Source: Limosilactobacillus kribbianus
GTDB taxonomy: Bacteria; Bacillota; Bacilli; Lactobacillales; Lactobacillaceae
Direction of reading: 5' to 3'
Assembly (NCBI RefSeq): GCF_026413145.1
Contig: NZ_JAOVYZ010000006.1
Location: forward strand, 1 to 60,874
DNA: 60,874 bases
Positions within the stretch are counted from its first letter, which is position 1. Every line of letters starts with the position of its first letter. The notes beneath the pieces were generated by a model, which saw nothing but the letters and a program-made list of their open reading frames with translations, was not told where the DNA came from and ran no database searches. Below are positions 18,394 to 27,790 of this stretch, one piece after another. The position numbers and the translations under genes were made by a program.

Positions 18394-19161
18394 ATGGAAA
18401 ACTATGCGGGAGACTCTTTTTATTTCCGGGGCGGTCGGCAAGCCGTTGTATTGCTCCACGCCTATTCGGGCAATACCAACGATGTCCGGATGCTCGGCCG
18501 GGAACTGCAGCGCCACGGCTACACGGTACTGGGCCCGCTCTTTAGTGGTCACGGTGGCGATCCGGTGCGGATTTTGCAAAAGGGCAGTCCAGATGACTGG
18601 TGGGCAGACACGCAGCTGGCCATCCGGCGGTTGCGCGACAACGGCTTTACCCAAATTGCTGTTTTCGGCCTATCTTTGGGCGGATTGCTGGCGACGTGGG
18701 CATTGGAGGCCGACCCGGATTTAGCCGGTGGGGGTGTTTTTGCTTCGCCGATCACGACCTGGGGTGAATCCAACGTGCCGGAATACTTTCCGCGCTTAGC
18801 TGACAAATACTACCGACAGGTCAAAATGCCCGCGGACGAGGAAAAAGCCAAGTTGGCCTGGATTGACCAGCACCTGCCGGCCCAGCTAACGCAGATTCAG
18901 GAAATGGCCCATGATCTGGCCATCAACTTGGAAAAAATCAAGCAGCCGTTTTTCATCGGCCAGGGCGGCCAGGACGAAATGATTAACCCTGCTTCTGGTG
19001 AGCAGCTGGCGGAGCAATTGCGGGCGCAAGGTACTCCGGTCGACTACCATTTTTACCCGAAGGCCACGCACCTCTTAACGGTTAATTCGGCTCACCGTCA
19101 GCTCTTTGCGGACGTTACTAATTATCTACAAAATTTATTCGAGGTATCAAATGAACAATAA
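18394..19161 (+). CDS. Alpha/beta hydrolase, carboxylesterase (YvaK/Est type)
   Basis: 255 residues. Oxyanion motif LLHAYSGN near residue 28, nucleophile elbow GLSLGG near residue 95, acid residue in GGQDEMINP and catalytic His in KATHLLT near the end. This is the carboxylesterase family found beside secG and rnr in Firmicutes. The natural substrate is unknown. Its last 11 bases overlap the rnr start, implying coupled translation. Confidence 0.88.
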   Translation: MENYAGDSFYFRGGRQAVVLLHAYSGNTNDVRMLGRELQRHGYTVLGPLFSGHGGDPVRILQKGSPDDWWADTQLAIRRLRDNGFTQIAVFGLSLGGLLATWALEADPDLAGGGVFASPITTWGESNVPEYFPRLADKYYRQVKMPADEEKAKLAWIDQHLPAQLTQIQEMAHDLAINLEKIKQPFFIGQGGQDEMINPASGEQLAEQLRAQGTPVDYHFYPKATHLLTVNSAHRQLFADVTNYLQNLFEVSNEQ

Positions 19162-21520
19162 AGCAGATTTAGCAGAACAAATATTAAAATATTTACGCGA
19201 TAACGCGGGGGTGAGTTACTCCGCCGAGCGGATTGCCTACCACTTTGGAATGGACAATGGCGACCAGTTCACGCCGGTGGTTCAGACTCTGGCCAAACTA
19301 GAGCGGGAGAAGAAGGTCCAGGTTACTGATCGGGGCGAATTTGAGGCCATCATTAAGCAGGAGCCACTGGTCGGGACCTTCCACGGCAACGACAAGGGCT
19401 TCGGTTTTGTTGACTACGATCCAGACCTGCCGGATATGTACATCAATCCCGACCACACCATGCACGCCCTAAACGGTGATCAGGTGGCGGTCAAGGTCCT
19501 GCGACCGGGCAAGCCGGGCAGTGACCAGGGGCCCGAGGGTCAGGTCACTGAAATTGTCGAGCATAATTACGAACGGGTCGTCGGTGAATTCAAGCAGGAG
19601 ACCATCGGCAATTACATCGGTGAAATCCTGCTCAAGGACAAGAAGCTCAACACCTACCGCTTCTTCATTTCCGACCAGGGCCTCAAGCCACTCGATGGTC
19701 AGGTCGTTACGGCGACCGTCGCCACCTACCCGGACGACGAATCACCGAAGATCCTGACCGGGGCGGTTACCGAGGTCATCGGGGACAAGGACGAACCCGG
19801 CATCGACATTATGTCGGTCATCTACGCCCACGACGTTCCCCATGAATTCCCGCAAGAGGCAATCGACCAGGCTAACAAAATTCCAATGCACGTCCTGCCG
19901 GAAGAACGGGAAGGGCGCAAGGACATCACTGACCAGCCCTTGGTTACGATCGACGCCATCGAATCTAAGGACTTGGATGACGCTGTTGTTGCCTGGAAGC
20001 TGGGCAATGGTCACTACCACCTCGGGGTCCACATTGCCGACGTCAGCCACTACGTCAAGCCAGGAACGCCACTGGACAAGGAAGCCTTTAAACGGGGAAC
20101 CTCGGTCTACCTGACCGACCGGGTGGTCCCAATGCTGCCGAAGCGCCTGTCAAACGGGATTTGTTCCTTGAACCCGGGCGAGGATCGGCTGGCAATGAGC
20201 TGTGAGATGGAAATCGACGAAAACGGGAAGATTGTTAACCACAAGATCTTCCCAAGCGTGATGCGTTCCCACGCCCGGATGACCTACAAGGCGGTTAACC
20301 GAATCCTCGAGGCCCACGATCAGAAGACGATTGACGAATACAAGGACCTCGTGCCGATGTTTGAAACGATGGGTGAGCTTCACCGGATCCTGCTGAAGAA
20401 CCGGCACCGTCGCGGGGCGATCGACTTTGATGCACCGGAGGCTAAGATTATCGTTGACGACAAGGGGCACCCGATTGACATCCAATTGCGGGAACGGGGC
20501 CTGGCCGAGCGGATGATTGAGTCATTTATGTTGGCGGCCAATGAAACCGTTGCCGAGCACTACTTCAAGGAGAAGGTGCCCTTCCTCTACCGGATTCACG
20601 AAAAGCCGGATGAGGACCGGATCAAATCCTTTGTTGACTTCCTAAGCGTCTTTGGGATCACCGTCCACGGCGACGTTCACAACGTAAAGCCGAAGATGCT
20701 GCAGAACGTTCTGAAGCAAGTTGCCGGTAAGCCCGAAGAGCAGATGGTTCAGGTCATGATGCTGCGGAGTATGCAACAGGCCAAGTACTCTGACGAAGAG
20801 GTCGGGCACTTCGGCCTGGGTGCCCCATACTACACCCACTTCACCTCACCAATTCGGCGTTACCCTGACGACACGGTGCACCGCCTGATCAAGTGGTACC
20901 ACGAGCACGGCAAGGGTGAAAAGGCTAAGGCTCACTGGCGTGACAAGCTGCCGGTAATCGCCGAGCACACTTCGGTCACCGAGCGACGGGGCATTGACAC
21001 CGAGCGGGACGTCGACAGCATGAAGAAGGCAGAATACATGGAGGACCACATCGGCGAGACCTTTGACGCTGTGGTCAGCTCCGTGATGAAGTTCGGTCTC
21101 TTTGTCGAATTGCCGAACACCGTCGAGGGTCTGATTCACATCAGCGTGATGGATGACGACTACTACGAATACTCCGAAAAGCACATGGCCCTGATCGGCC
21201 GCAAGACACACCGGATTTTCCAGATCGGCCAGCCAATCCAGGTCAAACTGATCCGGGTAGATAAGGACCTGCGCGAGGTCGACTTTAAGCTGGTTCACCC
21301 GGAGAACACGCCAACCACCAAGATCCGGATCCCGCATGATGATCACCGCGGTGGTCGGCGGCGTGGTGGCAATAATAACCATGGTCGCAATAACAATCGT
21401 CGCGATGGCGGGGCCCACAATGGTCACGTCAACAATCGGCAGATCAACCGGGGCCAAAGTCGGCACCACAATAACTCCCGGGATCACCACCAGGAGGGAC
21501 GACGGAACCGGCGTCACTAA
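19151..21520 (+). CDS. rnr: Ribonuclease R
   Basis: 789 residues. N-terminal winged helix (residues ~1-65), cold-shock-like OB domains, the RNB catalytic domain with SKDLDDAV and HLGVHIADVSHYV, and a C-terminal S1 domain (ETFDAVVSSVMKFGLFVEL). The last ~60 residues are a basic Arg/Asn/His/Gly tail, probably for RNA binding. It is a 3'-5' exonuclease that degrades structured RNA and works with SmpB/tmRNA on mRNAs of stalled ribosomes. ATG 19151 follows CGAGGT and overlaps the esterase stop; smpB is 17 bases downstream and ssrA lies in this same window. Confidence 0.96.
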   Translation: MNNKADLAEQILKYLRDNAGVSYSAERIAYHFGMDNGDQFTPVVQTLAKLEREKKVQVTDRGEFEAIIKQEPLVGTFHGNDKGFGFVDYDPDLPDMYINPDHTMHALNGDQVAVKVLRPGKPGSDQGPEGQVTEIVEHNYERVVGEFKQETIGNYIGEILLKDKKLNTYRFFISDQGLKPLDGQVVTATVATYPDDESPKILTGAVTEVIGDKDEPGIDIMSVIYAHDVPHEFPQEAIDQANKIPMHVLPEEREGRKDITDQPLVTIDAIESKDLDDAVVAWKLGNGHYHLGVHIADVSHYVKPGTPLDKEAFKRGTSVYLTDRVVPMLPKRLSNGICSLNPGEDRLAMSCEMEIDENGKIVNHKIFPSVMRSHARMTYKAVNRILEAHDQKTIDEYKDLVPMFETMGELHRILLKNRHRRGAIDFDAPEAKIIVDDKGHPIDIQLRERGLAERMIESFMLAANETVAEHYFKEKVPFLYRIHEKPDEDRIKSFVDFLSVFGITVHGDVHNVKPKMLQNVLKQVAGKPEEQMVQVMMLRSMQQAKYSDEEVGHFGLGAPYYTHFTSPIRRYPDDTVHRLIKWYHEHGKGEKAKAHWRDKLPVIAEHTSVTERRGIDTERDVDSMKKAEYMEDHIGETFDAVVSSVMKFGLFVELPNTVEGLIHISVMDDDYYEYSEKHMALIGRKTHRIFQIGQPIQVKLIRVDKDLREVDFKLVHPENTPTTKIRIPHDDHRGGRRRGGNNNHGRNNNRRDGGAHNGHVNNRQINRGQSRHHNNSRDHHQEGRRNRRH

Positions 21521-21537
21521 AATAATGGAGGGATAAG

Positions 21538-22011
21538 ATGGCAAAGAAATCCCAACAAAAGAACAACGATAATTTAATTGCCCAAAATAAAAAGGCCCGC
21601 CACGATTACTTCGTGACGGACACCTACGAGGCGGGACTGGTGCTGACCGGGACCGAGATCAAGTCGGTCCGGGCGCACCGGGTCAACCTCAAGGATGGTT
21701 TTGCCCAGGTCAGAAATGGCGAGGCCTGGCTGATGAACGTTCACATCAGCGAGTACGACAACGGAACCTACTTCAACCAGGACCCATTGCGCAACCGCAA
21801 GCTGCTCCTGCATAAAAAGGAGATTCACAAGCTGACCGGCGAGCTGCAGAACAAGGGGGTCACCCTGGTTCCGCTGAAGATGTACATCAAGCACGGCTAT
21901 GCCAAGGTTCTGCTGGGGGTTGCCAAGGGGAAACACCAGTACGATAAGCGTGAAGACATTAAGCGCCGCGAGCAGAATCGCGAGATCGAGCGGGTAATGA
22001 AACATTATTAA
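21538..22011 (+). CDS. smpB: SsrA-binding protein SmpB
   Basis: 157 residues, full length. Motifs: [42 protein letters not shown]-like [11 protein letters not shown], and the basic C-terminal helix [26 protein letters not shown]. SmpB carries tmRNA to stalled ribosomes. Ribosome site GGAGGGATAAG. Follows rnr directly and is closed by a terminator. Confidence 0.97.
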   Translation: MAKKSQQKNNDNLIAQNKKARHDYFVTDTYEAGLVLTGTEIKSVRAHRVNLKDGFAQVRNGEAWLMNVHISEYDNGTYFNQDPLRNRKLLLHKKEIHKLTGELQNKGVTLVPLKMYIKHGYAKVLLGVAKGKHQYDKREDIKRREQNREIERVMKHY

Positions 22012-22014
22012 TCA

Positions 22015-22051
22015 AAAAGGATCAAGCACGAGAAATGCTTGATCCTTTTGT
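22015..22051 (+). terminator. Terminator of the est-rnr-smpB operon
   Basis: AAAGGATCAAGCA / TGCTTGATCCTTTT stem; also usable by the convergent gene. Confidence 0.85.
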
Positions 22052-22052
22052 T

Positions 22053-22622
22053 TTAGTATAAAACGTCCGAGTGACTTCGGCGCAGGCTGATCCCCATGCC
22101 AAGGTCGCCGCATGTCTGTGGATTGCGGAAACGCAGGCGCCCGGGTTCGCGCTGACCGCGGCGGGCCCAGTGGTCAAGAACGCTGGCGATGAGAATTGCT
22201 AACGGCTCTTCTTCCTGGTGTTCAACGGTCAGTTCATGGTAGTAATTAGAAGTTAATTCGACGGGCTGGATGGAGAAGACCTTGTGGCTCCCCTGAAAGA
22301 CCCGGTAACGGCCGGCAAGGGGTGAGCCAACGATGATCCAGTTGAGGCCCCGGATATAGATCACCTGGCGGACAAAACCGAGGGATTTACCGACGGTGCC
22401 GACCTTTTCTCGGTTGACGTAAAGGGAAAACTTAGGTAAGAGCCCGAGCGATTGTTGCTTGACCTCGGCGAGCAGCTCCCCGCTGATGGCATAAAGGGAG
22501 AGGACGTCGAGACGCATTCCCCACTTGCCAACCAGCAGGTAGCACGACCGTCCCTGGTGGTCGCGGATGACGGTCGTGCCGTGAAGATCCGTGGCGTGGT
22601 CACGAAGATAGAGTTTGCGCAT
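22053..22622 (-). CDS. LURP-one/YxjI-like protein
   Basis: About 189 residues with a beta-rich pattern typical of YxjI/LURP-one proteins: DHQGRSCYLLVGKW, LYAISGELLAEVKQQSLGLLPKFSLYVN, GTVGKSLGFV, then a long beta repeat and a C-terminal helix (EPLAILIASVLDHWA). The family adopts a Tubby-like barrel; its role in bacteria is unclear. I chose the Met nine codons inside the longest frame, next to GGTGGTGAAAT. The last 35 residues are Arg-rich. Single gene, convergent to smpB. Confidence 0.6.
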   Translation of the reverse strand: MRKLYLRDHATDLHGTTVIRDHQGRSCYLLVGKWGMRLDVLSLYAISGELLAEVKQQSLGLLPKFSLYVNREKVGTVGKSLGFVRQVIYIRGLNWIIVGSPLAGRYRVFQGSHKVFSIQPVELTSNYYHELTVEHQEEEPLAILIASVLDHWARRGQREPGRLRFRNPQTCGDLGMGISLRRSHSDVLY

Positions 22623-22757
22623 AATTTCACCACCATTCTGCCTATTCAATAATATTTTACCAGTTTATTGTAAAATTGCCTACCGACAAAGCGTTTTCAT
22701 TTTGGCGAGCAGAGCGGGGACAGATATGCTAAAATAAGGAACGAGGTGCTGATAGTC

Positions 22758-23462
22758 ATGAAACAATTAATTCATAATGACTGGTGGGGTGTTCTAGAAC
22801 CACAGTTTGAAAGTGCATATTATGCGCAGCTACGCCGGTTTTTAAAGGAAGAATATTCGCATTACACGGTTTATCCGGAGATGCACCATATTTTTGAGGC
22901 CTTCGAGTGGACGCCATTCCATAAGGTCAAGGTCGTCATTCTCGGCCAGGATCCTTACCATGGCCCACATCAGGCCCACGGCTGCAGCTTTTCAGTGCTG
23001 CCCGGGGTGCCGGTGCCGCCATCCTTGCAGAATATTTACAAGGAACTACAAAACGACGTCGGCTGCACGCCCGTTAATCACGGCTACCTGAAAAAGTGGG
23101 CCGACCAGGGTGTGTTGCTTTTGAATTCGGTTCTGACGGTCCGCGATGGCCAGGCCTTTTCCCACAAGGGGCACGGTTGGGAACAGCTGACGGATGCGGC
23201 AATCCATGCTTTATCCGAGCGTCCCAAGCCGGTAATCTTTATCCTGTGGGGACGGGCTGCGCGGGACAAGAAGAAGCTGATCAACCTGAATACCAATATT
23301 GTTCTCGAATCGGCCCACCCGAGTCCGCTTTCGGCTAATCGGGGATTCTTTGGCTCCCGGCCATTTTCTAAGACCAATGAGGCACTTCAGGCAATGGGAG
23401 AAGAGCCGATTGATTGGCAATTACCGGCCCAGCCGGTGGTTGACGAGCTAGTAGCAAACTAG
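22758..23462 (+). CDS. ung: Uracil-DNA glycosylase (family 1)
   Basis: 234 residues. Catalytic motif GQDPYHG (Asp water-activating residue) near residue 65, LLLNSVLTV, and the DNA-binding loop [19 protein letters not shown]. It removes uracil from DNA in base excision repair. ATG 22758 is preceded by CGAGGTG. It lies 40 bases ahead of pta. Confidence 0.97.
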   Translation: MKQLIHNDWWGVLEPQFESAYYAQLRRFLKEEYSHYTVYPEMHHIFEAFEWTPFHKVKVVILGQDPYHGPHQAHGCSFSVLPGVPVPPSLQNIYKELQNDVGCTPVNHGYLKKWADQGVLLLNSVLTVRDGQAFSHKGHGWEQLTDAAIHALSERPKPVIFILWGRAARDKKKLINLNTNIVLESAHPSPLSANRGFFGSRPFSKTNEALQAMGEEPIDWQLPAQPVVDELVAN

Positions 23463-23502
23463 GATTGTAGATACTTAATAATCACTAGAGGAGGTACGCA
23501 TA

Positions 23503-24483
23503 ATGGATTTATTTGATGAAATTGCGACAAAGATCAAGGGACAAAACAAGACGATTGTGTTCCCAGAAGGTGAAGATAAGCGGGTCATGGGTGCTGCCAT
23601 CCGGCTGCAAAATGACGGCATGTTAAAGCCAATTCTGCTGGGACCTCGTGCTGAGATCGACAAGACCGCTAGTGATAACGGCTTTGATATCAGCGGCTTG
23701 GAAGTTATTGATCCAGCCGAATACCCAGAAGCCGACAAGAAGGCCATGTTCGATGCCCTCCTGGAGCGGCGGAAGAACAAGAACACGCCAGAACAAGTCA
23801 AGAAGATGCTTGAGGACGTTTCTTACTTCGGAACGATGCTGGTTTACATGGGCAAGGCTGACGGGATGGTTTCCGGGGCTGTTCACTCTACTGGTGCAAC
23901 GGTTCGTCCAGCCCTTCAGATCGTAAAGACCAAGCCGAATGCTCACCTGATCAGTGGCTACTTCCTGCTGCTGAAGGGTGATCAGCGGTACATCTTTGCC
24001 GACAGTGCCATCAATATCGAAGTTGATTCCTCAATGATGGCTGAAATCGCCGTTCAAAGTGCGCACACTGCCAAGATGTTTGGAATTGATCCAAAGGTTG
24101 CCCTGCTGAGCTTCTCCACGAAGGGCTCCGCAAAGGCCGAAACGGTAACCAAGGTGGCTGATGCAACTGCTAAAGTTCACGAATTGGCACCGGATCTGCC
24201 AGCCGATGGTGAGCTTCAGTTTGACGCCGCCTTTGTTCCAAAGGTCGCTGCTGCCAAGGCTCCAGGTTCGAAGGTTGCCGGGCACGCCAATGTCTTTATC
24301 TTCCCGAACCTGGATGCTGGTAACATTGGTTACAAGATTGCCCAATACTTCGGTGGCTTCACCGCGATCGGCCCATTGATGCAAGGCCTGAACGCCCCAA
24401 TTTCTGACCTGTCACGGGGCTGCAATGAAGACGACGTTTACAAGGCTGCGATGATCATGGCCCTGGAAGCATCAGAAAAATAA
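23503..24483 (+). CDS. pta: Phosphate acetyltransferase
   Basis: 326 residues, the short (EutD-like) form common in lactobacilli. Motifs include FPEGEDKRVMGAA, GMVSGAVHSTGATVRPALQI, LSFSTKGSA and the end PISDLSRGCNEDDVYKAA. It interconverts acetyl-CoA and acetyl phosphate. In heterofermenters, with phosphoketolase as the source of acetyl phosphate, it feeds the ethanol branch. Codon use suggests high expression. Ribosome site GAGGAGG. Confidence 0.96.
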   Translation: MDLFDEIATKIKGQNKTIVFPEGEDKRVMGAAIRLQNDGMLKPILLGPRAEIDKTASDNGFDISGLEVIDPAEYPEADKKAMFDALLERRKNKNTPEQVKKMLEDVSYFGTMLVYMGKADGMVSGAVHSTGATVRPALQIVKTKPNAHLISGYFLLLKGDQRYIFADSAINIEVDSSMMAEIAVQSAHTAKMFGIDPKVALLSFSTKGSAKAETVTKVADATAKVHELAPDLPADGELQFDAAFVPKVAAAKAPGSKVAGHANVFIFPNLDAGNIGYKIAQYFGGFTAIGPLMQGLNAPISDLSRGCNEDDVYKAAMIMALEASEK

Positions 24484-24498
24484 CTTAATCACTTAAGC

Positions 24499-24541
24499 AA
24501 AGGGTAGTCCTCACCTGACTTGGAGGGGGACGACCCTTTTA
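24499..24541 (+). terminator. Terminator of pta
   Basis: AAAGGGT-A-GTCC / GGAC-G-ACCCTTTT stem and T run. Confidence 0.75.
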
Positions 24542-24571
24542 ATTTTGCTAAAATGGGGACGGGTGGAAATA

Positions 24572-25006
24572 GTGAGACGAAAGGATTGGCAAATCCTGTT
24601 AACGGTATTGATTAGTCTAGGAACTGTGGTGACGGGAAACGGTGTCCAGGCAGCAAGTAGGCGAGCGGTCGCCACCGCCTTGCAGCAGAACGTGGTCCAA
24701 GTGCGGACCTATGCCGACAGCGATCCGGGTAATTATGGCTATGCGAAATACCTGCGACGGATCAATTATGATGGGGGCAACCAATGCACGATTCAGGTCC
24801 GATCAACGTTTGAGGGCCTGTCCGCGGCGGCTCGTACCAGCGTCATCAACCAGACTCAGGCGCTGGCCAAGATGGTTTTAGTCGACCAAGGAGTGCGGAC
24901 GAAAAAGCAGGTAGCTCCGGGACTGGTGGTGACGATCCGGGCTGGTCACCAGGTGCTGGGGCAATCGCGCTCCGGCAATTATTACCGCTACACTTGGCAC
25001 CACTGA
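24572..25006 (+). CDS. Secreted hypothetical protein
   Basis: About 144 residues from GTG 24572, after GGGTGGAAAT; upstream in-frame codons overlap a likely -10 (TAAAAT). A signal peptide covers residues 1-27 (RRKDW, hydrophobic core, VQA cleavage). The mature part holds YGYAKYLRRINYDGGNQCTIQV, one Cys only, and a basic, Tyr-rich end. I do not recognise a family. Probably exported small protein of unknown function. Confidence 0.6.
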   Translation: MRRKDWQILLTVLISLGTVVTGNGVQAASRRAVATALQQNVVQVRTYADSDPGNYGYAKYLRRINYDGGNQCTIQVRSTFEGLSAAARTSVINQTQALAKMVLVDQGVRTKKQVAPGLVVTIRAGHQVLGQSRSGNYYRYTWHH

Positions 25007-25076
25007 GCGGTCGGCTTTGTCATCTCGGGCCGGTTAAGTTAAAATAGGGGCAGATTGATTATTCGAGGTGCACATA

Positions 25077-25535
25077 ATGCAAAAATTAACCTTAGAGAGC
25101 CGGGACGAGACGATCGCCCTGGGTGAAAAAATTGGCCGCCTGCTGAAGGCCGGGGATGTTTTAGTCCTAGATGGTGATCTCGGTGCCGGCAAGACGACCT
25201 TTACCAAGGGCCTGGCAAAGGGGTTGGATATTCCGGACCTGATCAAGAGTCCGACCTTTACGATTATTCGAGAGTACCAAGACGGGCGCCTACCGCTCTA
25301 CCATATGGATGCCTACCGCCTGGAAAACGGCGGGGCCGAGGATCTGGGATTGGAAGAATATTTTGACAGCGACGGGGTCAGCGTCGTTGAGTGGGCTCAG
25401 TTCGTGGAAGACGAGCTGCCAAGTGACTTTTTAGCTATTCATTTCAAGCGGACGGACGACGAAAATACCCGGGTACTGGAATTCGAACCTCACGGCGAAC
25501 ACTTCACGACCCTGGTCGCTCAGGTGACAAACTGA
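25077..25535 (+). CDS. tsaE: tRNA threonylcarbamoyladenosine biosynthesis ATPase TsaE
   Basis: 152 residues. Walker A motif DGDLGAGKTTF near residue 36, then SPTFTIIREY and HMDAYRLE, all typical of TsaE. It acts with TsaB and TsaD to make t6A37 in tRNAs reading ANN codons. Ribosome site CGAGGTG before ATG 25077. Stop and start overlap with the next gene (TGATG), so the two are translationally coupled. Confidence 0.95.
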   Translation: MQKLTLESRDETIALGEKIGRLLKAGDVLVLDGDLGAGKTTFTKGLAKGLDIPDLIKSPTFTIIREYQDGRLPLYHMDAYRLENGGAEDLGLEEYFDSDGVSVVEWAQFVEDELPSDFLAIHFKRTDDENTRVLEFEPHGEHFTTLVAQVTN

Positions 25536-26026
25536 TGGCGGATGAGGTAGAAATCAAACTGGCAACGGCCGATGACGCGGCACGGGTGCTGGCATTCTTG
25601 CGCCAAGCGGCGACCGAGAGCGATGCCGTGACGGTGCCCCACCTCGCTCAGGTAACCGTTGATCAGGAAAAACAAAACATCGACCTGATCAACCAGTTCG
25701 ACGATTGCGTAATCATGCTTGCAATGTTGGGAGAGGAGATTCTGGGAATTGTCACGGTGATGGTGCTGGAGTCCCAACCCACGGCGGGTGAACTCGGCGT
25801 GGTGGTGGCCAAAAAATACTGGCGCAATGGGATCGGCTGCTTGCTGGTTGAGGAAGCCGAATACTGGTTTGACAATTACAGCAGCCTTGAGTCGCTGGTG
25901 CTGACGGTCTTCACCACCAACACGCCGGCAATTAAGCTCTACCAGCGCTGCCACTTTGTCCAGACGGGCACGACGACTGAGGAGGGTCGACCAGCTCTGG
26001 TGATGGAGTATCGGCCGACTAAGTAG
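25535..26026 (+). CDS. GNAT family N-acetyltransferase
   Basis: 163 residues. The acetyl-CoA-binding region A is ELGVVVAKKYWRNGIGCLLVEEAE (near residue 90), a variant of Q/R-x-x-G-x-G/A, followed by NTPAIKLYQRCHFVQTG. It overlaps tsaE by one base. In many Firmicutes tsaE is followed by tsaB and rimI; here a general GNAT protein stands in that place. Substrate unknown. Confidence 0.82.
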   Translation: MADEVEIKLATADDAARVLAFLRQAATESDAVTVPHLAQVTVDQEKQNIDLINQFDDCVIMLAMLGEEILGIVTVMVLESQPTAGELGVVVAKKYWRNGIGCLLVEEAEYWFDNYSSLESLVLTVFTTNTPAIKLYQRCHFVQTGTTTEEGRPALVMEYRPTK

Positions 26027-26064
26027 AAAAAGCTTCGGGAAGCGAATTCCGGAAGCTTTTTTTC
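26027..26064. terminator. Bidirectional terminator
   Basis: AAAAAGCTTCGGGAA / TTCCGGAAGCTTTTTTT stem between convergent genes. Confidence 0.85.
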
Positions 26065-26601
26065 TTAGCCAAACATCTTGATGAAGGGCTTAATTTTTTG
26101 ATCGCCGAAATGCTGATCCTGGTAGAGCAGGATGTTGGCGCAGGCCTGGGCATCGTCAAGGGCGTTGTGGTGGTGGTGAAGGTCAATGTTGAGAGCGTCG
26201 CAAACCGTGTTAAGCTTGTAGTTGGTGAGACCAGGGAGCAATTGGCGACTTGAGCGTAGCGTGTCCAGAGTTTGGTAGGCCGGGGGCTCAATTCCGTAGT
26301 GTTCCAGGGTACTCTTTAAGACACTGTTGTCGAAGCGGTTGTTGTGGGCAATAACCAGCTTGTCGGGCGTGTAAAAAGACTTGATGTGTTCCCAGACCGC
26401 CGGGAAATCGGGCGCATCCTGGACGTCTCTTTCGTGGATTCCGTGAATCTGGACGTTGCGCCAGAAGAAGTCGGTGTGGGGGTTGATCAGGGTGTAGAAC
26501 TCGTCGGCAATTTGGCTGTTACGGACGATCGTCAGGGCCAACGAACAGGCGCTGTAGCGTTTGCCGCTGGCGGTTTCAAAGTCCATCGCGATGAAGTTCA
26601 T
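26065..26601 (-). CDS. DEDDh 3'-5' exonuclease (DnaQ-like)
   Basis: About 178 residues with the three exonuclease motifs: DFETA near residue 7 (Exo I), HNNRFDNSVL (Exo II) and HNALDDAQA with the catalytic His (Exo IIIe). It resembles the stand-alone epsilon-like exonucleases of Gram-positive bacteria. I chose the Met preceded by AAAGGTGG. Likely role in DNA repair or proofreading. Confidence 0.88.
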   Translation of the reverse strand: MNFIAMDFETASGKRYSACSLALTIVRNSQIADEFYTLINPHTDFFWRNVQIHGIHERDVQDAPDFPAVWEHIKSFYTPDKLVIAHNNRFDNSVLKSTLEHYGIEPPAYQTLDTLRSSRQLLPGLTNYKLNTVCDALNIDLHHHHNALDDAQACANILLYQDQHFGDQKIKPFIKMFG

Positions 26602-26738
26602 GAATCTGCCACCTTTCATCTTATGATTACCATATTATTCTAGCGGGCTTGAGGCGTTTTCGCAAAAGTTCTGCAAAAATCATGATACAATTAGGAGCAG
26701 AGTCAAAATTAAAGGATAAGAAAAGGAAGGCTTATTGA

Positions 26739-27632
26739 ATGGCTAACTTAATGAATGAATTTCCGGAGATTGATATCAAGCAGGACGAACCCTTAATGAA
26801 CTATACTTATACGCACACGGGGGGACCAGCGGATTGGCTGGCCTTCCCGGAAAGCGTCGACCAGGTCAAGCAATTGGTTGACTACGTGCGGGAACACGAA
26901 ATGCCGCTGACGGTCTTGGGAAACGCCAGCAACCTGATTGTTCGTGATGGGGGGATCGATGGTTTGACGATCATCCTGACCCGGTTGAACAAGATCACGG
27001 TCAAGGACAACCAGGTGATCGCCCAGGCCGGAGCCTCCTACATCGATACGACGATTGTCGCCCGGGACCACAGCCTGACGGGACTGGAGTTTGCGGCTGG
27101 CATTCCTGGCAGCATCGGTGGGGCAGTCTTCATGAACGCCGGAGCCTACGGTGGTGAGACCCAATTTGTGGTTACCGACGCGACGGTGCTGCTGCCGGAC
27201 GGAACGATCAAGCATTTTGACAACCAGGGCTTGGACTTTGGCTACCGGCACAGCAGCGTTCAGGATAACCACGGGATTGTGCTGGACGCCACCTTTACCT
27301 TGAAGCCGGGGAAGCACGACGAAATCAAGGCTAAAATGGACGACCTCAACGAACGCCGGGCCGCCAAGCAACCGCTGGATCTGCCATCCTGCGGAAGCGT
27401 CTTTAAGCGGCCAAAGGGCTACTTCGCGGGAAAACTGATTCATGATGCCGGCCTACAGGGCTACACGCATGGTGGAGCCCAGGTTTCCACCAAGCACGCA
27501 GGCTTCATCGTCAATATTGACCACGGGACGGCTAACGACTATCTGGCGGTGATTCACCACGTCCAGGAGACGGTTAAAGCCAAGTTTGGCGTTGACCTGG
27601 AAACTGAGGTGCGGATTATCGGTCGGGATTAA
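26739..27632 (+). CDS. murB: UDP-N-acetylenolpyruvoylglucosamine reductase MurB
   Basis: 297 residues. FAD-binding domain with [14 protein letters not shown] and [33 protein letters not shown], and the catalytic region [25 protein letters not shown], as in type IIb MurB. It makes UDP-N-acetylmuramate for peptidoglycan. Ribosome site AAAGGAAGG. Single gene closed by a strong terminator. Confidence 0.96.
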   Translation: MANLMNEFPEIDIKQDEPLMNYTYTHTGGPADWLAFPESVDQVKQLVDYVREHEMPLTVLGNASNLIVRDGGIDGLTIILTRLNKITVKDNQVIAQAGASYIDTTIVARDHSLTGLEFAAGIPGSIGGAVFMNAGAYGGETQFVVTDATVLLPDGTIKHFDNQGLDFGYRHSSVQDNHGIVLDATFTLKPGKHDEIKAKMDDLNERRAAKQPLDLPSCGSVFKRPKGYFAGKLIHDAGLQGYTHGGAQVSTKHAGFIVNIDHGTANDYLAVIHHVQETVKAKFGVDLETEVRIIGRD

Positions 27633-27633
27633 A

Positions 27634-27684
27634 AAAGAACAAGTGGGGCTTGGGCTAGTTAGGCCGGGCCCCACTTGTTCTTTA
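27634..27684 (+). terminator. Terminator of murB
   Basis: AAGAACAAGTGGGGC / GCCCCACTTGTTCTT perfect 15-base stem. Confidence 0.85.
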
Positions 27685-27689
27685 CTTTA

Positions 27690-27749
27690 TAAAACGTTTT
27701 ACGTTTTGTCCTCTTAGGCTTTGTAATCGTTTTATGGGTATGCTAGAAT
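27690..27749 (+). promoter_or_regulatory. rbsK promoter and LacI-type operator
   Basis: TTGTAA (27721-27726), 17 bases, TAGAAT (27744-27749). The perfect palindrome TAAAACGTTTTA (27690-27701) upstream resembles LacI/CcpA-family operators centred on CG. Confidence 0.55.
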
Positions 27750-27790
27750 AAATACTGTTAGGAATTCGGAAAAATAAGGAGGCTCAAAAC

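Noticed and set aside
21336-21536. Small frame at the 3' end of rnr
   Set aside because: It is the +1 reading of the repetitive Arg/Asn/His tail of RNase R and has no own signals.
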